From Vibrio sp. Of7-15 (GTDB taxonomy: Bacteria; Pseudomonadota; Gammaproteobacteria; Enterobacterales; Vibrionaceae), in assembly GCF_022347565.1 (NCBI RefSeq), contig NZ_JAKRGH010000006.1, forward strand, positions 62,001-126,000: 64,000 nucleotides of DNA, read 5' to 3'. The notes beneath the pieces are model-generated. The model did not search any database, had not been told where the DNA came from, and saw only the letters and a program-made list of their open reading frames with translations. Shown here in pieces: positions 1-9,640 of the stretch; the stretch's first letter is position 1, and every line of letters begins with the position of its first letter. The position numbers and the translations under genes were made by a program.

Positions 1-101
1 GCTTATATCACATTCCTTATAAATATTATGGGTATGAATAAGTTTGGTAAGCGTTCTTTGTCGTTTTATACTTGAAGCCTTGTTGTTCTAAGGTATTCAA
101 A

Positions 102-776
102 ATGTTGCACAATTACGTACACTTACTGGCTCCTATGCTGTTAGGGGCACAACTTATTTTAACGTTGGTTCTGGTAAAAGGAGACATTTGCCCAGGACAA
201 CGAGGGCGTGTTCATAAAGCCATGTATTTTCTAGTGGCTGGATGGGCATTGGCGGCAATGAATAACGTGTTAATGTTACTGCCTTTCGCATTATTGGCAC
301 TTTTTTCAATTAAAACGAAAACCAATAAAACCCGAGAAAAAGGCCCGTTGCCTTTGTTGTATGCCTCCAATGTGATTGCCGCAATACTGTGGGGTTTCGT
401 GTTGATAAAACAAGACACGTTGCCAGCGGTATTCTTTTCTGTGGTTGCGTTGCCTTTAGCAGGAGCCGCGTGTGCTCATCTTCTACTCACGCAAGCTCGA
501 ACTCGTTTGCAAGCGTTTCATAAAATTCTTCCTATTGTGGGGATCATCTCCGGAATGTTTATGTTATTGGTGGTGCTGTGGCAAGCGTCACTTGTGGGCG
601 AAGATGCGCTGCAAGGGGCTATTACCGATATTTTGATCATTATTGCCTCGCTAGTGCTTGGTCTTGTTGTGTGGGCGTGGCATTTAATTCGTCAGATTAC
701 TGTTGCTAAAGTGCAATTGGTTTTCTCTACTGGTTTGGTTGTTATGTCGGGAATGCTTCAATTGCAGTTGTTTTAA
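102..776 (+). CDS. Multi-pass inner-membrane protein of unknown function
   Basis: I do not recognise this protein. From the ATG at 102 it has about 225 residues, most of them in hydrophobic stretches that suggest six or seven membrane helices, with short basic loops between them (for example a Lys/Thr/Arg-rich loop near residue 75). The frame is open from a TTG at 72, but AAGG at 90-93 sits at good distance before the ATG at 102, so I chose that start. No enzyme motif or conserved charged residue inside the helices is obvious. It is followed after about 80 bp by a DUF4250-type gene on the same strand, so the two might be co-transcribed. Confidence 0.7.
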   Translation: MLHNYVHLLAPMLLGAQLILTLVLVKGDICPGQRGRVHKAMYFLVAGWALAAMNNVLMLLPFALLALFSIKTKTNKTREKGPLPLLYASNVIAAILWGFVLIKQDTLPAVFFSVVALPLAGAACAHLLLTQARTRLQAFHKILPIVGIISGMFMLLVVLWQASLVGEDALQGAITDILIIIASLVLGLVVWAWHLIRQITVAKVQLVFSTGLVVMSGMLQLQLF

Positions 777-857
777 GGCCTATTAGTTCATTTTAGCCCG
801 CGAGCAACTACGCTTATTGATGACATCCTAGCAGAACGTTGTGATGTGGAGGCGGAT

Positions 858-1058
858 ATGGACTTAAGTAATATTACTAAGATGGACAGTGCCATTGTAC
901 TGGGTATTGTGAATGAAAAATTGCGTTTAGAATGCAATAGTTTTGAAGAACTGATTTCTCAATATGAGATAGACGCAGATAAAATTGAGAAGCAAATGGA
1001 CTCACTTGGCTACCAATATGATCCATTAACCAATCAATTTAAATCCCATTCACGTTAA
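858..1058 (+). CDS. Small DUF4250-type protein
   Basis: A 66-residue soluble protein. The pattern of a hydrophobic start (SAIVLGIVNEKLR), a central FEELISQYEID segment and a C-terminal LGYQYDPLTNQF motif matches what I remember of the DUF4250 family, whose function is not known. GGAGG at 848-852 precedes the ATG at 858, which is preferred over the in-frame GTG at 846. No cysteines beyond one and no signal peptide are seen. It lies in tail-to-tail orientation with metR. Confidence 0.8.
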   Translation: MDLSNITKMDSAIVLGIVNEKLRLECNSFEELISQYEIDADKIEKQMDSLGYQYDPLTNQFKSHSR

Positions 1059-1081
1059 GTTCTTCATTGTTGTATTAAGTA

Positions 1082-1993
1082 TTAGGCCATCTTGATCCCA
1101 TCAAGGTGGCTACTTGATTGTTGTTTGGCGGTAGAGAAAAACGCCTGCAAGTAACGACGATCATGCTCAGACCCCCTAACAGCGGCAAATAATCGACGCC
1201 ATAACCCTTCTCCTAACGGTTTACTCACGATTAAGCCTTGTCGTGAAAATTCGCTTATTGCCCAATTAGGTAACGCTGCCACTCCTAATCCCGCTGACAC
1301 CATCTGTACTAGCATCAAGGTATTATCTGCTTGTTTCCATTTGGCTGGTTCTACCCCAGCAGGTTGTAAAAAATGCTTAATTACATCAAGTCTTTGTTTT
1401 TGAACAGGGTAAGACAACATGGTCTGATCGGTTAGATCGGCTGGAGTGATTAATTTTTTATTTGCCAGCGGGTGAGATGTCGCGCAGATCAAGCGCATTT
1501 CAAAATCAAACAGAGGTTCATAATGCACTTCATTCCTTGGCTGAATGTCTGATGTGATCACAAGATCAAGCTCACCAGAAACAAGTGCAGGTAAAGGTTC
1601 AAAACCAAAACCGGAAGAAAAATCTAAACTCACATTCGGCCAAGTGACTTGGTACTCTTTTAATGCTGGCATTAGCCATTGGAAACAGGAATGACATTCA
1701 ATGGCCATGTGTAAACGACCATTTAAATCTTCTTTTAATCCCGCTAATTCATGCTCAGCCTTTGTTAGCTTAGGTAAAACATCATCAGCCAAGCGTAATA
1801 AAATATTGCCTTCAGCAGTGAAGCGAACAGGCCGAGTTTTACGAAGAAATAAAGTTCCTCCAATACGCACTTCGAGGTCTTTGAGCTGATGAGATAAGGC
1901 CGATTGCGTTAAATGTAATGCAGTAGCTGTCGCGGTGAGTGAACCAGTGTCTCGTAATGTGGCTAAGGTACGTAAATGCTTAAGTTCAATCAT
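1082..1993 (-). CDS. metR: MetR, LysR-type activator of methionine biosynthesis
   Basis: A 303-residue LysR-family regulator. The N-terminal winged helix-turn-helix occupies about residues 1-60 (SLTATATALHLTQSALSHQL is the recognition part), followed by an effector domain that in this family binds homocysteine. Identity as MetR rests on family resemblance and on position: it is divergent from metE and the shared 217-bp control region carries a TGAA-N5-TTCA site, the known MetR consensus. In enterobacteria MetR activates metE and represses itself. The 3' end of the gene folds into an inverted repeat (1086-1110). Confidence 0.93.
   Translation of the reverse strand: MIELKHLRTLATLRDTGSLTATATALHLTQSALSHQLKDLEVRIGGTLFLRKTRPVRFTAEGNILLRLADDVLPKLTKAEHELAGLKEDLNGRLHMAIECHSCFQWLMPALKEYQVTWPNVSLDFSSGFGFEPLPALVSGELDLVITSDIQPRNEVHYEPLFDFEMRLICATSHPLANKKLITPADLTDQTMLSYPVQKQRLDVIKHFLQPAGVEPAKWKQADNTLMLVQMVSAGLGVAALPNWAISEFSRQGLIVSKPLGEGLWRRLFAAVRGSEHDRRYLQAFFSTAKQQSSSHLDGIKMA
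1086..1110. repeat. Inverted repeat at the 3' end of metR
   Basis: GCCATCTTGAT and ATCAAGGTGGC are separated by three bases and pair with one G-T wobble. The hairpin includes the last codons of metR. No clear T-run follows on the minus strand, so it is either a weak terminator or simply a stabilising 3' structure. Confidence 0.35.
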
Positions 1994-2064
1994 GAGCTAC
2001 CTTCAACTTCCTGTTCAGTAGAGTTAAATTTCTTAATTACCATAATCGAATAAATAGGAAGTGT

Positions 2065-2088
2065 AAACATCTAGACGTCTATAGCTTA
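2065..2088. promoter_or_regulatory. Putative MetJ operator (tandem met boxes), distal
   Basis: AAACATCT-AGACGTCT-ATAGCTTA are three contiguous 8-mers; the central one is a perfect met box (AGACGTCT) and the first matches six of eight positions. MetJ binds as dimers to two or more adjacent boxes with S-adenosylmethionine as corepressor. It lies between metR and metE, where MetJ repression is known in enterobacteria. Confidence 0.7.
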
Positions 2089-2108
2089 GGTTTGTTGATT
2101 TATCTAGT

Positions 2109-2121
2109 TGAATTATTTTCA
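2109..2121. promoter_or_regulatory. Putative MetR binding site
   Basis: TGAATTATTTTCA is an exact match to the MetR consensus TGAA-N2-W-N2-TTCA. It lies about 90 bp upstream of the metE start, between two MetJ-type operators. Confidence 0.7.
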
Positions 2122-2175
2122 TGTTAATTATGAAGTAATAGAAATTGTTCATATTGAAATAGTAGGTCATTGTTT

Positions 2176-2191
2176 AGCCATCTAGACATCT
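2176..2191. promoter_or_regulatory. Putative MetJ operator (tandem met boxes), metE-proximal
   Basis: AGCCATCT-AGACATCT are two adjacent 8-mers that differ from the met box AGACGTCT at two and one positions. The site ends 19 bp before the metE start codon, where bound MetJ would block initiation or early elongation. Confidence 0.65.
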
Positions 2192-2210
2192 TATAGAAAG
2201 GGACTACCAC

Positions 2211-4493
2211 ATGGCGAAAACAACAACACACATCTTGGGTTATCCACGAGTCGGTGCACAGCGTGAATTAAAATTTGGGTTAGAGAAGTATTGGCGTGGG
2301 GAGATTGAAAAATCAGAGTTACTCGAATTAGGCAGTTTACTTCGCCACCGTCACTGGGAGGATCAAGTGGGGACTGGCCTTGACTACGTTACGGCGGGTG
2401 ATTTTGCTTGGTATGATCATGTGCTTGGTACCAGTTTACTGTTGGGACATGTACCTAAAAGGCATGACAATGGCTTCCCTGATTTAGATACTCTTTTTCG
2501 TGTTGGGCGTGGTCAGTCACAATCTCAGTGTGGTTGCTCTGCTGCCGCTTCAGATATGACAAAATGGTTTAATACTAATTACCATTATATTGTGCCTGAA
2601 TTTAGTCAAAATGATCAGTTCTCCGTCGGTTGGCCGCAGTTGTTTGAAGAAGTGTCGGAAGCGATAAAAGCAGGCCATAACGTTAAGCCAGTACTCCTTG
2701 GCCCGTTGAGTTATTTATGGCTTGGAAAAGAAATCGAAGAAGGTTTTGAGCGTTTAACATTGCTGCCTAGATTATTATCTGCATATCAGAAAATTTTGTC
2801 GAAGTTGGCTGCTTTAGGCGTTGAGTGGGTGCAAATTGACGAGCCAATTTTAAGCTTGGAATTACCCACTGAGTGGCTTACTTCGTTCAAATTAGCCTAT
2901 CAGGTTATCCAAGGTGAGGTAAAACTGCTGCTCACAACCTATTTTGATGCTATCGATCACCAACTAGATAAAATCATTGAATTGCCGGTGAACGGCTTAC
3001 ATATTGATCTTGCCGCTAATCCAGAGCAACTAGATAACGTTGTCGCTAAGTTACCAAAAGAGTGGGTGCTGTCGGCGGGTGTGATTAATGGCCGTAATGT
3101 TTGGCGTGCCGATTTAAATACGTGGTTATCACAGCTTACCCCATTAAAAGAGCAACTTGGGGATCGCTTATGGCTTGCAAGCTCCTGTTCGTTACTGCAT
3201 AGCCCGATCGATCTTGATTTGGAAACCAGTTTGAGCGTGGAGTCCCGCAGTTGGTTTGCATTTGCGAAGCAAAAATGCCGAGAGGTGAATTTATTAGGCT
3301 CTGCGCTAGATGGTGATCAAGACGCTATTGCTGAATGTGAGCGATATAGTGTGCCGATTGTTGCTCGTAAGCAGTCGTCGTATGTGAATAAGCCCAGCGT
3401 TCAAGAACGTCTTAGCCGTATTGATACGGGGTTAGCAGAGCGTAGTGCACCTTATTCAGAGCGAGCACATCATCAGGCTGAAGTACTAGATTTACCACTA
3501 TTACCCACAACGACCATTGGGTCCTTCCCACAAACTTCAGAAATTAGGGTGCAGCGCCGTGAGTTTAAAACGGGGCATTTAGGTGAAACTGAATACAAGA
3601 CAGCACTAAAAGGCCACATTGCGGATGCGATTAATCGCCAAGAAGCGTTAGATTTAGATGTATTGGTGCATGGTGAAGCTGAACGTAATGACATGGTGGA
3701 GTATTTTGCAGAAAACTTAGTGGGGTTTGAAGTGACTCGCTTTGGTTGGGTGCAAAGTTATGGTTCTCGTTGTGTGAAACCTGCCATTGTGACGGCTGAT
3801 ATTGAGCGAGAAAAGCCGATTACGGTGGAGTGGTCTACTTATGCTCAGTCTCTTACCTCGAAACGAGTGAAAGGAATGCTGACAGGTCCCGTTACCATTT
3901 TAGGTTGGACTTTCCCGCGTGAAGATATTTCTCGTAAAGAAATTGCTCAGCAATTAGCACTGGCATTGAGAGATGAAGTGAGCGATTTACAAGAAGCGGG
4001 CATCAACATCATTCAAATTGATGAGCCAGCCATTCGAGAGGGCTTGCCACTGAAGCTTTCTCTGCAACAAGAGTATTTGGATTGGGCAGTCGACGCTTTC
4101 AAAATTGCTGCGGGTAGCGCTAAACCTGAAACTCAGATCCATACTCATATGTGCTACAGCGAATTTAATGAAATTATTGAGTCTGTGTCTGCACTGGATG
4201 CCGATGTGATCACCATTGAAACATCTCGCTCAAATATGGAGTTGCTAAAAGCGTTTGAACAGTTTAACTACCCGAATGAGATTGGCCCTGGGGTGTACGA
4301 TATTCATTCTCCTAATATCCCTGATGTTGATTGGATCGTGGCGTTGCTTGAAAAAGCAGCCGATAAAATTCCGGTAGAACGGCTTTGGGTTAATCCTGAT
4401 TGTGGGTTAAAAACACGAAATTGGGCAGAAACAGAAGCGGCATTATCGAATATGGTGGTCGCAGCGAAAACGTTACGAGAAAAATGGGTATAA
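2211..4493 (+). CDS. metE: Cobalamin-independent methionine synthase
   Basis: A 760-residue MetE, the usual full length. It transfers the methyl group of 5-methyltetrahydrofolate (triglutamate form) to homocysteine, the last step of methionine synthesis, in the cytosol. The two barrel halves are both present. The zinc ligands in the C-terminal half are visible as His646 and Cys648 (IHTHMC), Glu670 (VITIETSRS) and Cys731 (NPDCGLKTR), equivalent to His641, Cys643, Glu665 and Cys726 of the Escherichia coli enzyme. AGAAAGGG precedes the ATG. Control by MetR and MetJ is suggested by the upstream sites, and a hairpin terminator follows. Confidence 0.97.
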   Translation: MAKTTTHILGYPRVGAQRELKFGLEKYWRGEIEKSELLELGSLLRHRHWEDQVGTGLDYVTAGDFAWYDHVLGTSLLLGHVPKRHDNGFPDLDTLFRVGRGQSQSQCGCSAAASDMTKWFNTNYHYIVPEFSQNDQFSVGWPQLFEEVSEAIKAGHNVKPVLLGPLSYLWLGKEIEEGFERLTLLPRLLSAYQKILSKLAALGVEWVQIDEPILSLELPTEWLTSFKLAYQVIQGEVKLLLTTYFDAIDHQLDKIIELPVNGLHIDLAANPEQLDNVVAKLPKEWVLSAGVINGRNVWRADLNTWLSQLTPLKEQLGDRLWLASSCSLLHSPIDLDLETSLSVESRSWFAFAKQKCREVNLLGSALDGDQDAIAECERYSVPIVARKQSSYVNKPSVQERLSRIDTGLAERSAPYSERAHHQAEVLDLPLLPTTTIGSFPQTSEIRVQRREFKTGHLGETEYKTALKGHIADAINRQEALDLDVLVHGEAERNDMVEYFAENLVGFEVTRFGWVQSYGSRCVKPAIVTADIEREKPITVEWSTYAQSLTSKRVKGMLTGPVTILGWTFPREDISRKEIAQQLALALRDEVSDLQEAGINIIQIDEPAIREGLPLKLSLQQEYLDWAVDAFKIAAGSAKPETQIHTHMCYSEFNEIIESVSALDADVITIETSRSNMELLKAFEQFNYPNEIGPGVYDIHSPNIPDVDWIVALLEKAADKIPVERLWVNPDCGLKTRNWAETEAALSNMVVAAKTLREKWV

Positions 4494-4516
4494 GTTGTCA
4501 TTAAGTACTCGATTTT

Positions 4517-4548
4517 AAAGAGGTGCGGAGTCGCCTCTTTTTCTTTTT
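4517..4548 (+). terminator. Rho-independent terminator after metE
   Basis: AAAGAGG and CCTCTTT form the stem with a further GCG/CGC pairing across a bulged T, followed by TTTTTCTTTTT. Confidence 0.8.
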
Positions 4549-4613
4549 AGTGGAAAGTTATTAAAAAATGTCTTAAATGTTATATAACTGTAAATGGAAT
4601 TTTCGGGCACTGA

Positions 4614-6245
4614 ATGAATCAGCAATGGTCACGGTTTATATTTTTATTGAGCTTTTTTGGTATTGCTTGCTCTAGTATTTCTACTTGGTTGCTGTACTCA
4701 GCGGAGACAGAAGTAATTTATGAAGAGTTTACCAAAGCCGTGAATGATAAAGCTGTGGCATTAGAGCGAGAGCTGATGGTTAATGTCGAAGTACTGTATG
4801 CGATTAAAGGTCTTTATAATAGCTCTGAAGAAGTCACTTACTCTGAGTATTCACGTTTTGCACAAAGCTTATTAGAACGCCACAATGACATTCAGGCGTT
4901 AGAATGGGTGCCTAAAGTCAGTATTTTGCAGCGTGATGATATGGAAAGAATCCATCAGCAGTTTTTTCAAGATTTTGAGTTTAAAGAAAAAAATGAACAG
5001 GGGCAGTTGATCACTGCAAAAAGGCGGACAGTGTATTTTCCTGTTCATTATGTTGAGCCGTATATCGGTAATGAAAAAGTGCTTGGGTACGATCTTGGCT
5101 CAGAGCAGGTTCGGTTAAGTACGTTAATTGAATCAAGAGACTTCGGCGTCATGCTGGCTTCTGAACGTGTAACGTTAGTGCAAGACAATCAAGAGCAAAA
5201 TGGTTTTTTACTCTTCCTTCCTGTTTATGATGGTGTTTCTAGTACGCTAACGTCTCGTCGAAAAAATCTGCTGGGGTTTGTGGTTGGTGTATTTCGGATC
5301 GCCGATATTTTTTCTATCGCATTAACTGGTTCTGATAGTTCACAAATGTATCTTCGGTTGCTTGATGATAATGCCCCAGAGAACAAAAAGTTATTGTACA
5401 ACAACAGTGAATTATTGGCTGGGGAAATGGCATTAACTCAGCATGCTTACACGAAGCGAATAGGTAATATCGGAGGGAGGATTTGGTCATTAACGGCCAT
5501 GCCAACTCAAAACTATATGTCTAGCAGGCGTACTGCGGCACCGTGGCTGGCGTTTGTTTTTTCTCTTACTTTGTTTGGGGCCATCGTCAGTATTCTGTAT
5601 ATGGTGATCAAGCGTTCTCAAATTATTCTTGATAAGCTTAGAAGCCAATCTATGGCATTAAAAGAGGCCAAAGAAAAGCTTGAGCTTGCTTCTAGGACGG
5701 ACAGCTTAACTGGCGTGGCAAATCGGAAATATTTTGAGCAATACCTGAAAAATGAGTGGGAACGAGCGTGTACTAATAAACAATCCATTACTGTTGTGCT
5801 GGTGGATGTAGACCACTTTAAGGCATATAACGACCGTTATGGCCATGTAATGGGAGACAGTTGCCTTAAGTTTATTTCTAGTGCGTTAAAACGTACGCTA
5901 CGTAGACCTGCGGATGTGATTGCTCGCTATAGTGGAGAAGAGTTTGCGCTAGTATTTCCTGAAACGGATAACGCGTCTTTGCTCGGTGAGCGATGCCGTC
6001 AAGCTGTCGACTTACAAGATTTTCCTCATGCCTCGTCTTTAGTGAAGAACAACATTACGGTGAGTGTTGGTGTGATCAGCGTTCAGGCGAAAGAGAGTAT
6101 AAAGGTGAACGATGTGATTAAATTAGCAGATAAGGCGTTATTTAAAGCGAAAGCATTAGGTCGAAACCGTGTTGTGGTCGCTACTTATAATAAAGCCCAT
6201 CTAAGTGTTGAAGATGTGGAACCAGACTCTTTGAATGGTCAATAG
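4614..6245 (+). CDS. Membrane-anchored CHASE-GGDEF diguanylate cyclase
   Basis: A 543-residue sensor protein. A first membrane helix (about residues 8-28) is followed by a periplasmic domain to about residue 300 that resembles CHASE sensors (segment LEWVPKV and surrounding), a second helix (about 308-332), a short coil and a C-terminal GGDEF domain. The signature is SGEEF at 440-444; the Ser for the first Gly is a tolerated variant in active cyclases. An RxxD product-inhibition site (RPAD, 431-434) lies exactly five residues before it. It probably makes cyclic di-GMP in response to a periplasmic ligand that cannot be guessed. It stands alone between two terminators. The ribosome-binding site is weak. 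Confidence 0.9.
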   Translation: MNQQWSRFIFLLSFFGIACSSISTWLLYSAETEVIYEEFTKAVNDKAVALERELMVNVEVLYAIKGLYNSSEEVTYSEYSRFAQSLLERHNDIQALEWVPKVSILQRDDMERIHQQFFQDFEFKEKNEQGQLITAKRRTVYFPVHYVEPYIGNEKVLGYDLGSEQVRLSTLIESRDFGVMLASERVTLVQDNQEQNGFLLFLPVYDGVSSTLTSRRKNLLGFVVGVFRIADIFSIALTGSDSSQMYLRLLDDNAPENKKLLYNNSELLAGEMALTQHAYTKRIGNIGGRIWSLTAMPTQNYMSSRRTAAPWLAFVFSLTLFGAIVSILYMVIKRSQIILDKLRSQSMALKEAKEKLELASRTDSLTGVANRKYFEQYLKNEWERACTNKQSITVVLVDVDHFKAYNDRYGHVMGDSCLKFISSALKRTLRRPADVIARYSGEEFALVFPETDNASLLGERCRQAVDLQDFPHASSLVKNNITVSVGVISVQAKESIKVNDVIKLADKALFKAKALGRNRVVVATYNKAHLSVEDVEPDSLNGQ

Positions 6246-6250
6246 AAGGA

Positions 6251-6282
6251 AATAAAAAGCCAGCGAATGTGGCTTTTTATTG
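6251..6282. terminator. Bidirectional hairpin terminator
   Basis: AATAAAAAGCCA pairs perfectly with TGGCTTTTTATT around a seven-base loop. It lies between the converging cyclase and META-lipoprotein genes and can serve both. Confidence 0.8.
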
Positions 6283-6329
6283 TTTAAGAACTGCTGGAAG
6301 AATAAATCAGCAGCTTAATTGATCAGAGC

Positions 6330-6761
6330 TTAGTTTACCCAGTCACGTAGCGTAAAAGTCAGCTCATGTTGCTCTGATTTTAGGATTAATGATTCTTTGG
6401 TTAAAGAGATATCACTCCATTCGGTTAACACACTGGTCATTGTACGTTCTAGTTCCATTGGAGCGTCTGGGCACATTTTCATCGTCATACCCATTTTTTC
6501 AATTCTGAATTGCCCGTCTTTTAGTTCAGCTTGGCCAAAGTAGCGGTTACAGCCAGCATTGCCGTTAGCTTTCATGTGCTCACCAATTTCAATGTCTGGT
6601 GCTTCAAAGTGCTCCATAACATTGATTGCTTTACCATCGATTTCAGATAGAACCCAGTGGTGATGCTGTAAATCTTGAGTTGTTACCGAGTTGCTGTCGG
6701 CAGTGGATACACAGGCGGTCATGACAATAGGTAATGTGATGGCTGCGAGTAGTTTTTTCAT
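6330..6761 (-). CDS. META-domain (HslJ-like) lipoprotein
   Basis: A 143-residue secreted protein. The N-terminus is a signal peptide that ends at Cys17 (VMTAC), which suggests lipidation. The rest is a META domain (about residues 30-140) with the typical W-x-L-S beginning, the GNAGCNRYFG segment and MTMKMCPD. HslJ of E. coli is a heat-inducible lipoprotein linked to novobiocin resistance; the biochemical role of the family is unclear. It is a single gene that ends at a bidirectional terminator. Confidence 0.85.
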   Translation of the reverse strand: MKKLLAAITLPIVMTACVSTADSNSVTTQDLQHHHWVLSEIDGKAINVMEHFEAPDIEIGEHMKANGNAGCNRYFGQAELKDGQFRIEKMGMTMKMCPDAPMELERTMTSVLTEWSDISLTKESLILKSEQHELTFTLRDWVN

Positions 6762-6942
6762 GAGCTAACTCCAATAATCAAATGCGATTTGCGCTTAGTA
6801 TAATAAGTCGATGCATAACCATGTCAGGCAATTGTCAGGATTTTTATCACATTGATAGTACTAAATTTGTTGTCTGTATTTTGCATTTATTAGAAAAATG
6901 TCTTTGAATTAACATAGCAGAGATAATAAAAGCGAGGGGACA

Positions 6943-7191
6943 ATGGAGCAATTGGAGTTTTTTTCTGTGCCTAGCCCCTGTGTTGGTGTTTGTAGTGCTG
7001 ATGAAAAAGGGTACTGTAAAGGCTGTATGAGAAAGCGAGAAGAGCGTTTTAACTGGCTTGTCATGACACCAGAAGAGCAAAAGCATGTACTGCATTTATG
7101 TCGGCTTCGGTATCGACGAAAATTCATGAAAAAGGTGACTAAGGCTGATAAAGACGAGCAAAGTACGGTTCAACAAGGTTCGTTATTTTGA
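6943..7191 (+). CDS. DUF1289 small cysteine-rich protein
   Basis: An 82-residue protein with the DUF1289 pattern: SPCVGVC followed by YCKGCMR, giving Cys13, Cys17, Cys25 and Cys28, a likely metal-binding knuckle. The function of the family is not known. A basic C-terminal half follows. GAGGGG lies just before the ATG at 6943. The opposite-strand frames over the same bases look like shadows because the cysteine pattern is conserved in this frame. Confidence 0.85.
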   Translation: MEQLEFFSVPSPCVGVCSADEKGYCKGCMRKREERFNWLVMTPEEQKHVLHLCRLRYRRKFMKKVTKADKDEQSTVQQGSLF

Positions 7192-7264
7192 TCGTAGTGC
7201 AGTTTTTTGAATGGAAATGGTAACAAAGTAGAAATGAGTGAGAAAAATGAAGGGCCAGAAAGTG

Positions 7265-7291
7265 AAAAAGCGCTTGGTAAGGGCGCTTTTT
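7265..7291. terminator. Bidirectional terminator between DUF1289 gene and rplY
   Basis: AAAAAGCGC and GCGCTTTTT form a perfect 9-bp stem with a nine-base loop. The T-run serves the plus-strand gene; the A-run becomes a T-run for rplY on the minus strand. Confidence 0.85.
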
Positions 7292-7317
7292 CTATATGCA
7301 AAAGGTTGGACTCGCAA

Positions 7318-7596
7318 TTAGATGCGGATGAAGTCCATGTGCTCAACTTTTGGCTTGAACGCGTGACGTTGAACGTCTTGCGGCTTAACCTTAACTTCAG
7401 CACCGTCGATCACTAGAGTGATGCCTTCGTAGAACTCAGGCTTATCCATTTGGTTGATCACTTCATCGTGCTCAAGAGCGATAGATACTGGCGCTGCTTC
7501 ACCACCGTAAACGATTGCAGGGAATTTACCAGCGTGACGAAGGCGGCGGCTCGCACCTTTACCTTGTTCAGTACGTACTACTGCTTCAAATTTCAT
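7318..7596 (-). CDS. rplY: 50S ribosomal protein L25
   Basis: A 92-residue protein that matches the short, single-domain L25 of gamma-proteobacteria (94 residues in E. coli), which binds 5S rRNA in the large subunit. The start [20 protein letters not shown] and the segment FPAIVYGG are typical. The C-terminal extension of the CTC form is absent. Single gene; ends at the bidirectional terminator at 7265-7291. Confidence 0.96.
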   Translation of the reverse strand: MKFEAVVRTEQGKGASRRLRHAGKFPAIVYGGEAAPVSIALEHDEVINQMDKPEFYEGITLVIDGAEVKVKPQDVQRHAFKPKVEHMDFIRI

Positions 7597-7790
7597 AGTT
7601 TTACTCTCTAAAGTAAATATTAAAATACTATCAAATATAGCGACCTAATTTGATATGAATCGTTTCGAAAAACGAGCGCGGATACTAGCATTCTCTTTGT
7701 GCTGAGGCAACTAATTCACAGTTATCTTTGCTTTTTTCTTATGGGATTTTTTTCTTTTGTTCGAATTCGCATCATTTTGTCTGTTTTTAG

Positions 7791-9521
7791 CTAACTTTCA
7801 TCTTCAAAAATGCGATCTCGGATATTCCAAAAACGGCCGCTTTTTCGAGCAATAACGAAGGCTGGAGGGCGAAAGCGATGTTGGTTTTTTTCTATTTTTG
7901 TTGGTGCTGTATCTTCAAAAGGTCGATGTCTGTCGGCTAAATGGGGTCGAACAAATCGATCCAGAAAATCTTGTTTTTGTTTTTTGGTCGCCATCGGCCA
8001 CACTTCGTGCAGCTGAGAATCATCTCGGCCTGTATAAGTAACTTTGATTTGTGGTTTCTCAAATTTGTTTTTGCCGGCGGTGAGAGTTAGATCCGTACAC
8101 TCTAAGATTCGAGCATCTTTCAGCTTTAGTGCTTCCCTAAGCTTTTTGTCTGGATCAACCAAGGTTGCATCGCACTGATGGCAGATCCTAGCGGCAATGT
8201 CGTTGTCAGCACCGCAGTCATTACAGTATTTAGCTCTAAAGCGATAGCCACACTCTTCTCGATTACCTTCGTCATCTTCAAAATACCCCTGACAACGTCG
8301 GCCAAAATGTTCTAGTAAAAAACCAGCGGGATCGAGTTTGCCCCAAAAGTTGTTATTAAAGCCACAAGCAGGGCAGGGAATCGTGATGATTTCACTTTCG
8401 CTATCCGGTTTTGGATCTCCTACCTCAGGTTGATATAGATCGTAACAGTTACCTGCATAATCGAGCACGATACACTCAGTTTTACCTGGAGATAAGCGAA
8501 GTCCTCTTCCCACGATTTGCTGATATAAACTCACTGACTCTGTAGGGCGTAAAATCGCGATCAGATCCACATGTGGCGCATCAAAGCCTGTCGTCAGTAC
8601 AGAAACGTTGACGAGAAACTTAGTCTTCTGCTCTTTAAAGCGTTGAATAATGGCATCACGCTCGGTGACTTTTGTATCGCCAATAACAAGCTCAGATTCA
8701 GCCTCAGGCAATAGAGATAGGATTTCCTGAGCGTGCCTGACTGTGGCGGCAAAGATCATCACACCTTTTCTGTCTTTTGCTTGTTGGATTATTTGTTCCA
8801 CAATTTGTGGCGTTGCCCTTTTAGACTCTTCTACGATCAGATCAAGATCTGCTTCGCGGTATTTTCCCGTTGAAGAGGGTTTTAATTGTGAAAAATCGTA
8901 GCTTAAAACAGGTGCATCTAATAAGGTCGCGGGGGTTAAAAACTCTTCATCCAACAGGTATTGAATGGGTAATTCAAAAATACAGTCACGGAAAAAACGT
9001 GGGCTTTCACTCTTTACTTGCCCGCGAGTGTGGTATTGGTAAATCCAGCCCATGCCGAGGCGGTATGGTGTTGCGGTTAAGCCTAAGACTTTGATTCCAG
9101 AGTTAATGGATTGCAGGTGAGAAATCACTTTTCGGTAGCTGCTGTCTTTATCGTCGGGCACTCGGTGGCATTCATCAATGATGAGTAAGGAAAATTGGTT
9201 TTCAAATTCAGACAAGTTACGAACCACGGATTGAACAGAAGCAAAGACCACTTGATGCTGTGTTTCTTTTCTTCCTAAACCGGCTGAAAAAATACTGCCT
9301 TCTAACCCGTAGCCTTCGTATTTGGCGTGGTTTTGTTCAACCAGTTCTTTCACATGGGCAAGCACCAATACTCGCCCTTTAGCTAATCGCGCAAGTTCCG
9401 CTATCACTAGGCTTTTTCCTGCCCCGGTAGGTAAGACGATGACGGAAGGCGTATTGTTTTTTCTAAAATAATGAATAACGGCTTTGACAGAATCTTGTTG
9501 GTACGGACGAAGTGTATACAT
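7791..9521 (-). CDS. radD: RadD-type superfamily 2 helicase (formerly YejH)
   Basis: A 576-residue helicase close to E. coli RadD (586 residues), which acts in DNA double-strand-break repair and interacts with SSB. Visible motifs in order: TLRPYQQDSV (Q-like), PTGAGKS (Walker A), DECHR (motif II), GLTATPYR (motif III), TTGFDAPHVD, and QQIVGRGLRLSPGK (motif VI). A zinc-binding region with CPACGF, then C-x2-C pairs, follows near residues 390-470, as in RadD. The frame is open to 9719, but the homologous start MYTLRPYQQ is the ATG at 9521; the upstream part would be an unrelated 66-residue extension. The ribosome-binding site is weak. Confidence 0.92.
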   Translation of the reverse strand: MYTLRPYQQDSVKAVIHYFRKNNTPSVIVLPTGAGKSLVIAELARLAKGRVLVLAHVKELVEQNHAKYEGYGLEGSIFSAGLGRKETQHQVVFASVQSVVRNLSEFENQFSLLIIDECHRVPDDKDSSYRKVISHLQSINSGIKVLGLTATPYRLGMGWIYQYHTRGQVKSESPRFFRDCIFELPIQYLLDEEFLTPATLLDAPVLSYDFSQLKPSSTGKYREADLDLIVEESKRATPQIVEQIIQQAKDRKGVMIFAATVRHAQEILSLLPEAESELVIGDTKVTERDAIIQRFKEQKTKFLVNVSVLTTGFDAPHVDLIAILRPTESVSLYQQIVGRGLRLSPGKTECIVLDYAGNCYDLYQPEVGDPKPDSESEIITIPCPACGFNNNFWGKLDPAGFLLEHFGRRCQGYFEDDEGNREECGYRFRAKYCNDCGADNDIAARICHQCDATLVDPDKKLREALKLKDARILECTDLTLTAGKNKFEKPQIKVTYTGRDDSQLHEVWPMATKKQKQDFLDRFVRPHLADRHRPFEDTAPTKIEKNQHRFRPPAFVIARKSGRFWNIRDRIFEDES

Positions 9522-9640
9522 AGTGCTCGAACAAAAAGTGGTGCGCAAAAAAGAAGTTGGTAGTGTAACTGAGTGAAACCTGAATGGCAGTAGATTTAAT
9601 TTTGGTAACCCGTCATCACCATTTGGTTGATGTGAGTGGT

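Noticed and set aside
5931-5945. Inactive cyclase because of SGEEF instead of GGEEF
   Set aside because: Ser at the first position is known in active diguanylate cyclases, and the I-site RxxD and other residues are intact, so inactivity cannot be claimed.
6847-7127. Minus-strand frames opposite the DUF1289 gene
   Set aside because: They are shadows of a gene with a conserved cysteine pattern and carry no ribosome-binding site.
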